A stretch of DNA of 64,000 nucleotides from Pedobacter foliorum (GTDB taxonomy: Bacteria > Bacteroidota > Bacteroidia > Sphingobacteriales > Sphingobacteriaceae): NCBI RefSeq assembly GCF_013266735.1, contig NZ_JABSNU010000004.1, positions 434,001 to 498,000 of the forward strand. The letters run 5' to 3'. The notes below the pieces were generated by a model, which saw only the letters and a list, made by a program, of their open reading frames with translations, did not search any database and was not told where the DNA came from. The position numbers and the translations under genes are program-made. Positions 31,633-40,807 of this stretch are shown here, piece by piece (positions within the stretch are counted from its first letter, which is position 1; every line of letters starts with the position of its first letter).

Positions 31633-32637
31633 ATGAAGGAAACCGTAACTGTAAAAACGCTAGCCAAAGAGTTAAATATATCTATTGCCACTGTTTCAAA
31701 AGCATTAAATGACAGTTATGAGATTAGTTTAGAAACCAAGCAAAAGGTTTGGGATCTGGCTAAGAAATTAAAGTACCAGCGTAATCCTTCGGCGAGTAAT
31801 CTTCGCAGTCATAAAACAAAAACCATAGCTGTTATTATTCCGGAGATTGCCAATAACTTCTTTTCATTGGCTATAAATGGTATTGAAGAAATTGCCAGGA
31901 AACGTGATTATCATGTGCTGATCTATCAAACGCATGAAAACAGCGAAATAGAAATTGCTTTTACTGATAGCTTGCTGAGTGGTAGGGTAGATGGGATTTT
32001 GATATCGGTATCGAGCAACACAAATAATAACGACCATTTTAAAGAGCTTGTTAAAAAGATACCCGTTGTTTTCTTCGATAGGGTTTTTGAAGATATAGAT
32101 GCGGTTAAAATAACTACCGATGATTATGACAGTGCTTACAATGCTACTCGCCATTTGATAGAAGGTGGCTGTAAAAAAATTGCCTATTTATTTGCGCTTA
32201 ATAATCTGGTAACAGGTAAAAATAGGTTTGCCGGCTATAAAAAAGCTTTAGAAGAGTATGGCATGGTTTATACTGATGCAATGGTGGTTAACTACGATAA
32301 AGACATTAGCAAGAATTATGAAAATATAAAGGCAATGGTGTCTTCTGAGAAACCTGATGCTATAATTTCTTCAATTGAAGATTTGGCATTGCCATGTTAT
32401 TATGTTGCCCGAGAGTTAAACTTAAATATTCCGAGAGATTTAAAAATAATAAGCTTTTCTAACCTCAATACTGCTCCGCTTTTAAATCCATCGTTAACTA
32501 CAATAGAACAGCCCGCTTTTGAAATTGGAAAAGAGGCTGCTGATATTTTGTTCAAAATATTAGATAAAAAGTATTTTGAGCCAAACGGAAATCACATCCT
32601 AAAATCGAGCTTGATTAAGCGGGAATCGACGTCTTGA
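31633..32637 (+). CDS. LacI family transcriptional regulator
   Basis: 334 residues. N-terminal helix-turn-helix VKTLAKELNISIATVSKALN (about 7-26) and the hinge helix NPSASNLRSHKTKTIAVIIP identify the LacI/GalR family; the effector domain has PEIANNFF, RHLIEGGCKKIAYL and LTTIEQPAFEIGKEAADIL. It diverges from the symporter-MIOX operon with a 208-bp gap, so it most probably represses that operon until its ligand (inositol or glucuronate) is present. A partial palindrome GAATACGTTTAAG near 31574 could be a site but is weak. Confidence 0.9.
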   Translation: MKETVTVKTLAKELNISIATVSKALNDSYEISLETKQKVWDLAKKLKYQRNPSASNLRSHKTKTIAVIIPEIANNFFSLAINGIEEIARKRDYHVLIYQTHENSEIEIAFTDSLLSGRVDGILISVSSNTNNNDHFKELVKKIPVVFFDRVFEDIDAVKITTDDYDSAYNATRHLIEGGCKKIAYLFALNNLVTGKNRFAGYKKALEEYGMVYTDAMVVNYDKDISKNYENIKAMVSSEKPDAIISSIEDLALPCYYVARELNLNIPRDLKIISFSNLNTAPLLNPSLTTIEQPAFEIGKEAADILFKILDKKYFEPNGNHILKSSLIKRESTS

Positions 32638-32748
32638 GGGTAGTTTGTACGTTTTTGCTTATCGCATTGATTAAGAAGAATAAATAAGATTACATCGCGT
32701 AAATATTCCATGGATTTTCTTAACATTGTCTTAATCTAAATTAACCAA

Positions 32749-33303
32749 ATGGAGAATAAGCTCTTGCATCATTTATTATGGGAACGTATCCGTGGAGGTG
32801 ATAATGGGGCATTTTTTGATCTCTATAAAGCTCTCTATTATGATCTCGTTAATTTTGGTATCCGTGTTTGCGGAGATGCTGAAACATCAGGTGAGGCAAC
32901 TGATCAGGTATTCATTACCATTTGGGAAAAACATGAACAACTAAACAGAGTTGATAATGTGCCGGCTTATCTACGTACATTTTTAAAACGTAAGATTTTA
33001 CGATTGCTGGAGCGTAAGCGTAAAATTAATGACGCTTTGCAAAACGCAGGTGCCGAAGGGGAGTGGATGGAGATGTCGTACGAGGAGTTTATTGTAAAAG
33101 TTCAAACTGATGAACTGGTAAGGTATAAACTGAAAACTGCATTAGAGAAATTAACCTTCAGACAAAAACAATTGATTCATTTAAAGTTCTTTGATGGATT
33201 GAGCTATGAGCAAATAGCTGAGCAAACTCAACAAACTATAAAAACTGCGTATAATACGGTTTATGATGCGCTTAAGATTTTGCGTAAGGAGTTGAAAGAT
33301 TAA
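32749..33303 (+). CDS. ECF sigma factor (first SusC/SusD unit)
   Basis: 184 residues. Region 2 (GDNGAFFDLYKALYYDLVNF, TDQVFITIWEKHEQLNRVDN) and region 4 (LTFRQKQLIHLKFFDGLSYE, QIAEQTQQTIKTAYNTVYDA) are those of FecI-like Bacteroidota ECF sigma factors. It is followed 251 bp later by a FecR gene and the SusC/D pair. It would bind RNA polymerase and switch on the SusC operon when FecR releases it. Confidence 0.9.
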   Translation: MENKLLHHLLWERIRGGDNGAFFDLYKALYYDLVNFGIRVCGDAETSGEATDQVFITIWEKHEQLNRVDNVPAYLRTFLKRKILRLLERKRKINDALQNAGAEGEWMEMSYEEFIVKVQTDELVRYKLKTALEKLTFRQKQLIHLKFFDGLSYEQIAEQTQQTIKTAYNTVYDALKILRKELKD

Positions 33304-33326
33304 CGCTTTGCTAAGGCGGTCGTTTA

Positions 33327-33426
33327 TCCTGAATTTATTTTGCTTCGCAGCTTCTTCGCGGTCAGGATCTCACACCTGCTATGCTACTTTTCTCTTGAGG
33401 GGTCCTGAAATAAATTCAGGATGACG
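33327..33426. repeat. REP-like palindromic repeat, copy 3, interrupted
   Basis: Right arm core TCCTGAAATAAATTCAGGA begins at 33403. The left arm is split: TCCTGAATTTATTT (33327-33340), 22 foreign nt (33341-33362), then CAGGATCTCAC. The loop contains TTTTCTCTTG, complement of the CAAGAGAAA of copy 1, so this copy is inverted with respect to copy 1. Between the sigma and FecR genes. Confidence 0.7.
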
Positions 33427-33554
33427 AGAATGCAATCAAAATGACTAGGATACAATCAAAAAAGCAATATTATTCGTGTAAAATAAAAAAAAAGTAAAAT
33501 TTCCTTAGGAAAAACATAAGTTTTTTGGCACTGGTATTATAAAAGCCAAATATT

Positions 33555-34625
33555 ATGATTGATCGTAGTCTTTTCAATGTTGAAGACTTTCTAGTAGATA
33601 ATACCTTCCAGCTATATTGTGCAGGTACCGATAAACTTTGCATCAGCTACTGGGAAAACTATATTAAAGCACATCCTGAGCAGGAGGCCGTAATTGCAGA
33701 AGCTAAACGCTTGTATGTGATACTAAGTGGAAATAAAAAACCACTAAATAAACAGGTAGATCTCTTGAAAAATAATATTGAACCTCAGCAAGAGGCCAGT
33801 ATTATCCCTATCCGCAAAAATTATCTGTGGCTAAAAATTGCAGCTGCAATTCTGGTTATTGTCGGCATTGCAGTTATCTATAAAAATAATCCTAAAGAAG
33901 CTATCCCAAACGCTAGCTTAATCACTCATTTTAGTACAAAAGGTGGCGAGAAGAAAAAAATCACTTTGCCTGATGGTTCTGTGGTTTTGCTTAATGCAAA
34001 AAGTGTATTAACTGTGGATAAGCATTTCAATGATAAAAACAGAGAGGTTAATTTGGTAGGAGAGGCATTTTTTGATGTTACCCACAATAAGAATAAGCCT
34101 TTTAAAGTACATACTGAGGATTTCGATATCAATGTACTTGGTACTTCATTTAATGTGAAAATATATCCGGGAGAGGCAACTTCCGAAACAGTGCTGATTA
34201 AAGGCTTAATTGTAATGGAAGGCAAGGGCACCAAAGGGAGCTCTATAACTTTGAGGCCAAGTCAGAAAGTTACTTTTTATAAAAAGATTGAAGAGTTGCC
34301 TGATAAAATCAAATCGCAGAAAGCTACTGTAGTACATCCGCAAATCGCAATTAATCAATATACTAAAGTTAACGATAGCACAATCATGGAGATGGCCTGG
34401 ACTGAAAACAGACTGGAAATTTTAGATCAATCTTTTGCTGAAGTTAAGGGTGATTTAGAGAGATGGTTTAATGTAGAGATTGTATTTAAGGATCACGAAG
34501 TTGAAAAGTATCACTTTACAGCAACATTTAGGCAAGAAAATATAGAGCAGGCATTAATCGCATTACAAAAAGCAGAACATTTTAAATATGAAATAAAAGG
34601 GAATCAAATTACCATATCTAAATAA
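33555..34625 (+). CDS. FecR family anti-sigma factor
   Basis: 356 residues. Cytoplasmic N-terminus (1-90), one transmembrane helix (about 91-109, LWLKIAAAILVIVGIAVIY), then the periplasmic FecR domain (about 125-225; VLLNAKSVLTVDKHF, REVNLVGEAFFDVTHNKNKP, FNVKIYPGE) and a C-terminal DUF4974-type STN-like domain (about 285-355). It receives the signal from the STN domain of SusC and controls the ECF sigma at 32749. A REP-like repeat separates the two genes, so they may be transcribed separately. Confidence 0.92.
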   Translation: MIDRSLFNVEDFLVDNTFQLYCAGTDKLCISYWENYIKAHPEQEAVIAEAKRLYVILSGNKKPLNKQVDLLKNNIEPQQEASIIPIRKNYLWLKIAAAILVIVGIAVIYKNNPKEAIPNASLITHFSTKGGEKKKITLPDGSVVLLNAKSVLTVDKHFNDKNREVNLVGEAFFDVTHNKNKPFKVHTEDFDINVLGTSFNVKIYPGEATSETVLIKGLIVMEGKGTKGSSITLRPSQKVTFYKKIEELPDKIKSQKATVVHPQIAINQYTKVNDSTIMEMAWTENRLEILDQSFAEVKGDLERWFNVEIVFKDHEVEKYHFTATFRQENIEQALIALQKAEHFKYEIKGNQITISK

Positions 34626-34632
34626 ATTAGAA

Positions 34633-34669
34633 AGGGACGGTGTTGACGCACCGCCCCAATAATTTTTTT
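34633..34669 (+). terminator. Hairpin with T-run between FecR and SusC
   Basis: GGG(a)CGGTG, loop TTGACG, CACCGCCC, then AATAATTTTTTT. It has the shape of an intrinsic terminator. SusC starts 74 bp later, so it may limit read-through and make SusC/D expression depend on a separate sigma-dependent promoter. Confidence 0.55.
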
Positions 34670-34742
34670 GATATAAGCAAATGGCAGTTTTATGCGCAAA
34701 CAGATTGCTGCCAAATACTAAAGCAACCAAAAAAACAAAAAT

Positions 34743-37700
34743 ATGATTAATTATTACTTACTGCAAGTGCGTCCTCATGCAAGGATGTTCTTAAAATTCA
34801 TTATTTTAATGAAACTAATCTGTATTATAATTTTTATCACATGTCTCAATGTCTCGGCATCTGTCTTTTCGCAGCAAAAGATATCGTTAGATGTTACAAA
34901 GGCGAAGCTGGGCAAGGTTTTGAAAATTATTGAAGAGCAAAGTGATTATCATTTTGTGTACAGTTCGTCAAATGTTCCTATAAACAAGGATATCACATTG
35001 TCGGTAAAAAACACTTTAGTTACAGATGTTTTAGCTGTAATATTTAACAACACCAATTTAAATTATTCTGTTTCCGGAGCAGGGCTGATTGTAATCAGCC
35101 GAAAAAAGGACGTGAGAGTCAGTGGTATTGTCAAGGACTCGAATGGTGGGCCTTTGCCGGGGGCTACTGTTAGAATTAAAGGAACGGGAGCGGGGACTTC
35201 AACGGATATAAGTGGTAAGTTTTCAATAGCCGCACCTCCGAATGCAGTTTTAGTAGTTTCATTTGCAGGGTTTCAAACAAAGGAAATACCTGTTGACGGC
35301 AAAGCAGATTTACAAATTGTATTAACTGAAGATACCAAGTTGTTAAACGAGGTTGTCGTAACAGCTTTAGGTATTAAAAAGGAACGTAGGGCGCTGGGAT
35401 ATTCTGTTTCTCAGGTTCAGGGCGAATCGTTAACTCAAGCCAGAGAAAACAATGTAGCCAATGCCTTAGTTGGTAAAGTTGCAGGTTTAGATATTAGTTC
35501 AACCTCGGGTGGCGCGGGTTCGGCTACAAGTGTTACCATTCGTGGTGTATCCAGTCTTAGCCAAAGTAATCAGCCATTATATGTAATTAATGGTGTGCCA
35601 ATGGAAAATAAGCCAACTGGTTTAAATAATATAAATCCAAATGGAAACTCAGGTAGTCAGTATGATAATGCCCCGGATCTTGGAGATGCTATTGGTAATT
35701 TAAATCCTGATGATATTGAAAGTATTTCAGTGTTAAAGGGGGCTGCGGCATCGGCACTTTATGGTTCACGAGCTAAAGCAGGTGTTATTCTCATCACAAC
35801 AAAAAGTGGTAAAGGGAACAGCGTTGACTTTAACAGCAATTATGTTGTAGAACAGGTAATGAACCGAACCGATTGGCAGTATGTTTATGGGCAAGGGGCT
35901 AACGGAACAAAACCTTTAGATAAAGCTGGCGCTGCACAAGTTGGCGGTTCAAGTTGGGGTGCAAAATTGGATGGAACTAGCGTGGTTCAGTTTGATGGTG
36001 TTTCGAGACCATATTCAGCTCAGCGCAATAATGTAAAGGACTTTTATAGCAACGGTGGTACGTGGTCGAATACGCTTGCTTTGAACAAAACATTTGAAGG
36101 TGGAGCAATTCGTTTTTCTGCCAATGATGTGCATAATAATTCAGTTGTTCCGAATTCGGGTTTAAACAGGCAATCGTTTAATCTGGTAGGTACATTTGAA
36201 CCAATTAAACGTTTAAATATTGATGCACGTTCTAATTATATTTTAGAGCAGGCGAAAAACAGACCAATGGTGTCTGACGGTGCCGGTAACGCCAATTACA
36301 ATGTTGTGTTTTTGCCAACCAGCGTTAGCGTAAATAGCCTTAAGCCAGGGAAAGATGCGGATGGAAATGAGTTGCAGTATAACACAGGAAATGCATTTGC
36401 TACCAATCCATGGTTTGCTGCAAACGAGTTTGTTAATAATACTAAACGTGAGCGGTTAATTAGCTCTTTCAATGCCCGTTATAATTTTGATAATGGCCTG
36501 TTTATTCAAGGTCGTGCAGGTCGTGATGCTTATTCGGATACTTATAAAAATGTAGTTCCATCTGGTACGGCTTATTATGAGCCGGGAAAAATTGCGGAAC
36601 AGCAAACTAAGTTTGCAGACGTTAATGCTGACGTATTGCTAGGGAAGTCATTTACGGTTGCTGATGAGTTTACTGTTACCCCTAACGTTGGTGCGAGTTT
36701 TAGAAATACCAGGATAAATCAAACCACTAATAATGGGACTAATTTTGCTGTGTTTGGAGTTTATAATATCTTAAATGCTAAAAATAAATCAGTTGGGCAT
36801 GTAGAAAGTGAATCGGAAACTCACTCTGTGTATGGTACTTTAGAACTTTCTTACAGGGATATACTTTATTTAACCGGTAGTGGTAGGTCGGATTGGTTCT
36901 CTACACTTGCAACTCCTGGTAAGGATAATAAACTAAGTGTTTTTTATCCTTCTGTGAGTGGTTCATTTGTGTTCTCAGAATTGTGGAAGCCTTCCTTCCT
37001 TAGCTTTGGTAAATTAAGGGCGGGTTATGCTATTGTTGGTCAAGCAACTGATCCTTATCAAACCTTGCTTACTTATGGTTTTAGAAGTGAAACATTGAAC
37101 GGAAATCCTTTAGGTATCATTAATAACCTGAGTATTCCTAATCCAGGACTGAAAGCTTCTAAGGCAACTGAGCTGGAAATTGGTACCGAGTTAAGATTCT
37201 TTGGTGATCGTTTAAATTTAGATATGACCTGGTACAAAAAGAAATCTAAAGATGAGATTTCCGTTGTTACCACATCAAGTACAACCGGGTATTCCGGAGC
37301 AGTGTTAAACTCTGGGGAGATTGAAAATAAGGGTGTTGAAGCTCTGATTTCTGGAGTTGTACTAAAAAATGAAGACTTTACCTGGACTTCGTCTTTGAAT
37401 GGTACTTACAATGATAATACAGTGCTTTCTTTGGCAGAAGGATTGCCCTCGCAACTTTTAGCAACTTCAAGATCCGGTGTTGGTTTTTTACAAAATATAC
37501 CGGGATTGGCTGCTGCGCAGGTAATGGCTTACGATTATAAGTATGACGCCAATGGCGCCATTTTAAAGGACGCTTTGGGGGAACCCTCTCGTGGTGATTT
37601 GAAAGCCTATGGTTCAGCCTATAATAAATGGTTTGCAGGATGGAATAATGAGTTTATCTATAAAGGGGTAACTCTTTCTTTCCTTATTGATGGGAAATGG

Positions 37701-38087
37701 GGAGGTAAGGTGTTTTCGGCAACTGATTACTATGGATATATTTTTGGATTACATAAAAACACGCTCGTAGATCGTGAAACTCTTGGTAATAACGCCGCCA
37801 AATTCTATGAAAATACAGCTAATAATGTATCTAATAAATTTGTGCAGGATGCGAGCTTTATCAAATTCAGGCAACTGACGCTGGGTTATAATTTCCCTGC
37901 GAAAATGTTTAATAACAAAGTGAAAAGCTTAAATGTAAGTCTGGTTGGAAGGAATTTATTTATTCTGATGAAAAAAACAGACAACATCGATCCTGAATCT
38001 AGCTACAATGCTACTTTTCCGGGAATGGAGTTAGGTGGAGTGCCGCCAGTGAGAACTTTTGGCGTAAACCTAAGTGTTAAGTTTTAA
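34743..38087 (+). CDS. SusC/RagA family TonB-linked outer membrane receptor with STN domain
   Basis: 1114 residues. After a long N-terminal signal segment (hydrophobic FIILMKLICIIIFITC) come an STN (secretin/TonB short N-terminal) domain (about 50-120), a carboxypeptidase-D regulatory-like domain (about 127-200, VSGIVKDSNGGPLPGATVRI), a plug domain (about 210-345, LLNEVVVTALGIKKERRALG and ASALYGSRAKAGVILITTK), and a large beta-barrel ending in the aromatic residue of FGVNLSVKF. The STN domain marks a signal-transducing receptor tied to FecR. Together with the SusD-like lipoprotein it takes up an oligosaccharide, peptide or other large ligand; no polysaccharide-degrading enzyme is next to it. 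Confidence 0.93.
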   Translation: MINYYLLQVRPHARMFLKFIILMKLICIIIFITCLNVSASVFSQQKISLDVTKAKLGKVLKIIEEQSDYHFVYSSSNVPINKDITLSVKNTLVTDVLAVIFNNTNLNYSVSGAGLIVISRKKDVRVSGIVKDSNGGPLPGATVRIKGTGAGTSTDISGKFSIAAPPNAVLVVSFAGFQTKEIPVDGKADLQIVLTEDTKLLNEVVVTALGIKKERRALGYSVSQVQGESLTQARENNVANALVGKVAGLDISSTSGGAGSATSVTIRGVSSLSQSNQPLYVINGVPMENKPTGLNNINPNGNSGSQYDNAPDLGDAIGNLNPDDIESISVLKGAAASALYGSRAKAGVILITTKSGKGNSVDFNSNYVVEQVMNRTDWQYVYGQGANGTKPLDKAGAAQVGGSSWGAKLDGTSVVQFDGVSRPYSAQRNNVKDFYSNGGTWSNTLALNKTFEGGAIRFSANDVHNNSVVPNSGLNRQSFNLVGTFEPIKRLNIDARSNYILEQAKNRPMVSDGAGNANYNVVFLPTSVSVNSLKPGKDADGNELQYNTGNAFATNPWFAANEFVNNTKRERLISSFNARYNFDNGLFIQGRAGRDAYSDTYKNVVPSGTAYYEPGKIAEQQTKFADVNADVLLGKSFTVADEFTVTPNVGASFRNTRINQTTNNGTNFAVFGVYNILNAKNKSVGHVESESETHSVYGTLELSYRDILYLTGSGRSDWFSTLATPGKDNKLSVFYPSVSGSFVFSELWKPSFLSFGKLRAGYAIVGQATDPYQTLLTYGFRSETLNGNPLGIINNLSIPNPGLKASKATELEIGTELRFFGDRLNLDMTWYKKKSKDEISVVTTSSTTGYSGAVLNSGEIENKGVEALISGVVLKNEDFTWTSSLNGTYNDNTVLSLAEGLPSQLLATSRSGVGFLQNIPGLAAAQVMAYDYKYDANGAILKDALGEPSRGDLKAYGSAYNKWFAGWNNEFIYKGVTLSFLIDGKWGGKVFSATDYYGYIFGLHKNTLVDRETLGNNAAKFYENTANNVSNKFVQDASFIKFRQLTLGYNFPAKMFNNKVKSLNVSLVGRNLFILMKKTDNIDPESSYNATFPGMELGGVPPVRTFGVNLSVKF

Positions 38088-38107
38088 TTATTTAAAGATC
38101 AAGAGAA

Positions 38108-39703
38108 ATGAAAACGAAAATATTAAACAAATATAGCCTGGTATTACTTGTTACTGTTCTGATAGGGGCAAGTTGTACAAAAGATTTTAAAGATATCAAT
38201 ACCAATCCTGTTGCTTATGGTCCGACTAGTTTTGACCCAAATTATACATTAACATCAGCACAGCTCACTTATACAGGAAGTATAGATTTTGCATATGATA
38301 CCTGGAGGGGAAATTTAATTTACTCTGCTACAATGATGCAAGGTTTTTCTACAGTAATAAGCTATTGGGCTGGCGATAAATATCTTTTGAATGAAGGATA
38401 TACTGCTGCATATTGGGGTAATGGAAGCGTAGGCGCTTATATTGAACAGGTGCGACCAATTGTTGATGTTGTTGAATATGCGAAAGGTAAACCGAAATTT
38501 AATAATGTGTACCAGGTAGCCCGAATTTGGAAAGCGCTGATTTTTGAACGTCTTACAGATTTGTATGGTGATGTCCCTTATTCAGAAGCCGGACTTGGGG
38601 TGTATACCGGTAATTTTACTCCTAAATATGATAAACAGCAAGCTATTTACATGGATTTGCTAAAAGAAGTAGAAGAAGCTTCAACCGCTTTAAATGAGAC
38701 AGGAGATGCGGTAACCGGGGATGTTATTTATCATGGGAACATTGTACAATGGAAAAGATTTGCCAATACTTTGATGTTACGTTTGGCAATGAGGTTAACT
38801 AAAGTTGATGAGGCCACAGCAAAAACATATGTTCAAAAGGTTGTTGGTAAAACGATGATTGATAACAAAGACAATGCTTTCCTTGCACATGATGCAGCAG
38901 GAGCAAGGGTAACCCAAAATAGAAACAGCCAGGTATTGCTTGGTGATGGTGGACAAGAAAACTACTATGTTAAATGGTCAAAAACATTTATCGACTTTTT
39001 GAAAAACAATAATGATCCTCGTTTGGAAAAGGTTGCGGTAACTAAGCTGTATTTAGATGAAGGAAAGAAAAACCAAAATCCTGCTTATGATGCAAATCCT
39101 AATGTTCAAAAAGGAATGCCAAATGGTAAAGATTTGAGTGGGTTGGCAGGTAGAGATGTTAGACAGGATGCATCGTTTACAAGTTTTCCTGATTACTCTT
39201 CTCCAAATCCTGCGATGATAAAGCAAAATGGGGTAACTTTTATTCTAACCTACGCCGAAAGTGAATTATTGTTGGCAGAGGCAGCTCAGAGATGGGGTAT
39301 TGCCGGTACAGCGGCTGATCATTATAAACTTGGCGTTAAGGCTGCAATTACTTTTTTAGATCAGTATGATGCATCGCTAGCCATTACTGAAGGTGTTGCC
39401 GAGGCTTATGTTAATTCACATCCTTACAATGCGGCTAATGGTTTAGAAATGATCAATAATCAGTATTGGGCGCATACGAATACCATGCTTGATTTTTATG
39501 AAACATGGGCTAATTGGCGTAGAAGTGGATTCCCTACATTGGTGCCGGTTGTGTATCCTGGTAATGCTACCAATGGTACTATTCCTCGTCGTTTTCCTTA
39601 TCCTGTGGAGGAGGGTGCGAAAAATGGAGTTAACTATAAAGCAGCTTCAGATGCAGTACCGGGCGGAGATAAACTAACCGGTAGAGTATGGTGGGATAAG
39701 TAA
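38108..39703 (+). CDS. SusD/RagB family surface lipoprotein
   Basis: 531 residues. The lipobox GASC (Cys about 23) with following TKDFKDINTNP is the usual start of SusD-like_2 proteins, and the tetratricopeptide-like helices are visible in WKALIFERLTDLYGDVPYSE, RFANTLMLRLAMRL and YAESELLLAEAAQRWG. The C-terminus has NQYWAHTNTMLDFYETWANW and PRRFPYPVEE. It forms the lid of the SusC channel and binds ligand at the cell surface. It starts 20 bp after SusC. A REP-like half-repeat and hairpin follow. Confidence 0.92.
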   Translation: MKTKILNKYSLVLLVTVLIGASCTKDFKDINTNPVAYGPTSFDPNYTLTSAQLTYTGSIDFAYDTWRGNLIYSATMMQGFSTVISYWAGDKYLLNEGYTAAYWGNGSVGAYIEQVRPIVDVVEYAKGKPKFNNVYQVARIWKALIFERLTDLYGDVPYSEAGLGVYTGNFTPKYDKQQAIYMDLLKEVEEASTALNETGDAVTGDVIYHGNIVQWKRFANTLMLRLAMRLTKVDEATAKTYVQKVVGKTMIDNKDNAFLAHDAAGARVTQNRNSQVLLGDGGQENYYVKWSKTFIDFLKNNNDPRLEKVAVTKLYLDEGKKNQNPAYDANPNVQKGMPNGKDLSGLAGRDVRQDASFTSFPDYSSPNPAMIKQNGVTFILTYAESELLLAEAAQRWGIAGTAADHYKLGVKAAITFLDQYDASLAITEGVAEAYVNSHPYNAANGLEMINNQYWAHTNTMLDFYETWANWRRSGFPTLVPVVYPGNATNGTIPRRFPYPVEEGAKNGVNYKAASDAVPGGDKLTGRVWWDK

Positions 39704-39732
39704 TAACTTATATGAAAAAATGCTCAAGAGAG

Positions 39733-39757
39733 ATCCTGAAATAAATTCAGGATGACG
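39733..39757. repeat. REP-like repeat, copy 4, single arm
   Basis: ATCCTGAAATAAATTCAGGA and GATGACG only, preceded by CAAGAGAG as in the loop of copy 1. The other arm is absent. Immediately followed by the hairpin 39767-39800. Confidence 0.65.
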
Positions 39758-39766
39758 AAAATAAGA

Positions 39767-39800
39767 AAGAGGGTGGTCATAATTTATGATGCACCCTCTT
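39767..39800 (+). terminator. Terminator after SusD, GGGTG/CACCC hairpin
   Basis: AAGAGGGTGGTCAT, loop AATTT, then ATGATGCACCCTCTT; the same hairpin in diverged form as 6556-6600, including the AATTT loop. Confidence 0.65.
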
Positions 39801-39907
39801 CTGATTTTATTGAAAAATCTTGTAATAGTAAGCGAATTCATGTAAATTCACGAAGCATTACTTCAAACCCAACTGTTAATTCTAACAGTTAAAATCTTAT
39901 AAATAAC

Positions 39908-40798
39908 ATGTCAAATATTCACTTGATTATCGAAGAAAGACCAAGTAACATTGGTAATTTTATGGTAGGCAGACTCTTGCCCTTTCGTGAAAAAAGAATG
40001 GTGGGGCCGTTTGCTTTTGTAGATCACATGGGGCCAACATGTTTAAGTGATCATGAGAATCTGGATGTTCCTCCTCATCCCCATATTGGACTTTCTACCT
40101 TAACCTATCTTTTTGAAGGAGCAATTACACATAAAGATGGTTTGGGTAATGAAACTGAAATTCACCCAGGGCAGGTAAACTGGATGACTGCAGGGAGTGG
40201 TATTGTTCATTCTGAAAGAACTCCGGTTTATTTAAGAACTTCAAATAAAATGCTCCATGGTTTGCAGATATGGGTTGCTTTGCCAAAGGTTCTGGAGGAA
40301 ATGGATCCTGAGTTTTTTCATTTTAACGAAGAGGAAATTCCACGTTGGACAGAAAATGGGATTGACTTTAAACTTATTGCCGGTAATGTATTTGGCCATT
40401 TTTCGCCTGTTCCGGTATATAGTCCGCTTTATTTTTTGGAGTTAAAAAACACTAAACAGCAGACGGTTAAGATAGGTAAGGATTTGTTTGGTGAAAGTGC
40501 ATTGTATATACTTGAGGGTGGAATTGAAAGTGAGGGGCATGTTTTTGAGCCTAAACAGCTATTGGTTGCCAAGGACAGCAAGCTTTGCGAATTTGTAATG
40601 CTTGAAAATTCGACTATTTACATATTTGGTGGAGAACCTTTTCCTGAAGAACGTTTTATTTATTGGAATTTTGTAGCGTCAACCCGCGAAAGAATTGAGG
40701 AGGCAAAGGCAAAATGGGTTTCACAGTCTTTTGCCCCAGTGCCGGGAGAAACTGATTTTGTTCCATTGCCGGACCAAAGTAGAAATATTAAGAACTAA
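39908..40798 (+). CDS. Pirin family protein
   Basis: 296 residues of the bicupin pirin fold. Signature RLLPFREKRMVGPFAFVDHM then HPHIGLSTLTYLFEGAITHKD and HPGQVNWMTAGSGIVHSER, which carry the His/His/His(/Glu) metal site of the N-terminal cupin. Bacterial pirins are varied; some have quercetin dioxygenase activity. No signal peptide. Ten bp before the FMN reductase gene, so a redox-stress type operon is possible. Confidence 0.9.
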   Translation: MSNIHLIIEERPSNIGNFMVGRLLPFREKRMVGPFAFVDHMGPTCLSDHENLDVPPHPHIGLSTLTYLFEGAITHKDGLGNETEIHPGQVNWMTAGSGIVHSERTPVYLRTSNKMLHGLQIWVALPKVLEEMDPEFFHFNEEEIPRWTENGIDFKLIAGNVFGHFSPVPVYSPLYFLELKNTKQQTVKIGKDLFGESALYILEGGIESEGHVFEPKQLLVAKDSKLCEFVMLENSTIYIFGGEPFPEERFIYWNFVASTRERIEEAKAKWVSQSFAPVPGETDFVPLPDQSRNIKN

Positions 40799-40807
40799 AT
40801 ATATAGA

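Noticed and set aside
34743..39703. Complete polysaccharide utilisation locus
   Set aside because: SusC, SusD, sigma and FecR are present, but no glycoside hydrolase, lyase or sulfatase lies nearby, so the substrate class cannot be claimed.
6611..39757. CRISPR array formed by the CTGAATTTATTTCAG repeats
   Set aside because: Copies are kilobases apart at gene ends, are paired inverted arms and have no regular spacers or cas genes.
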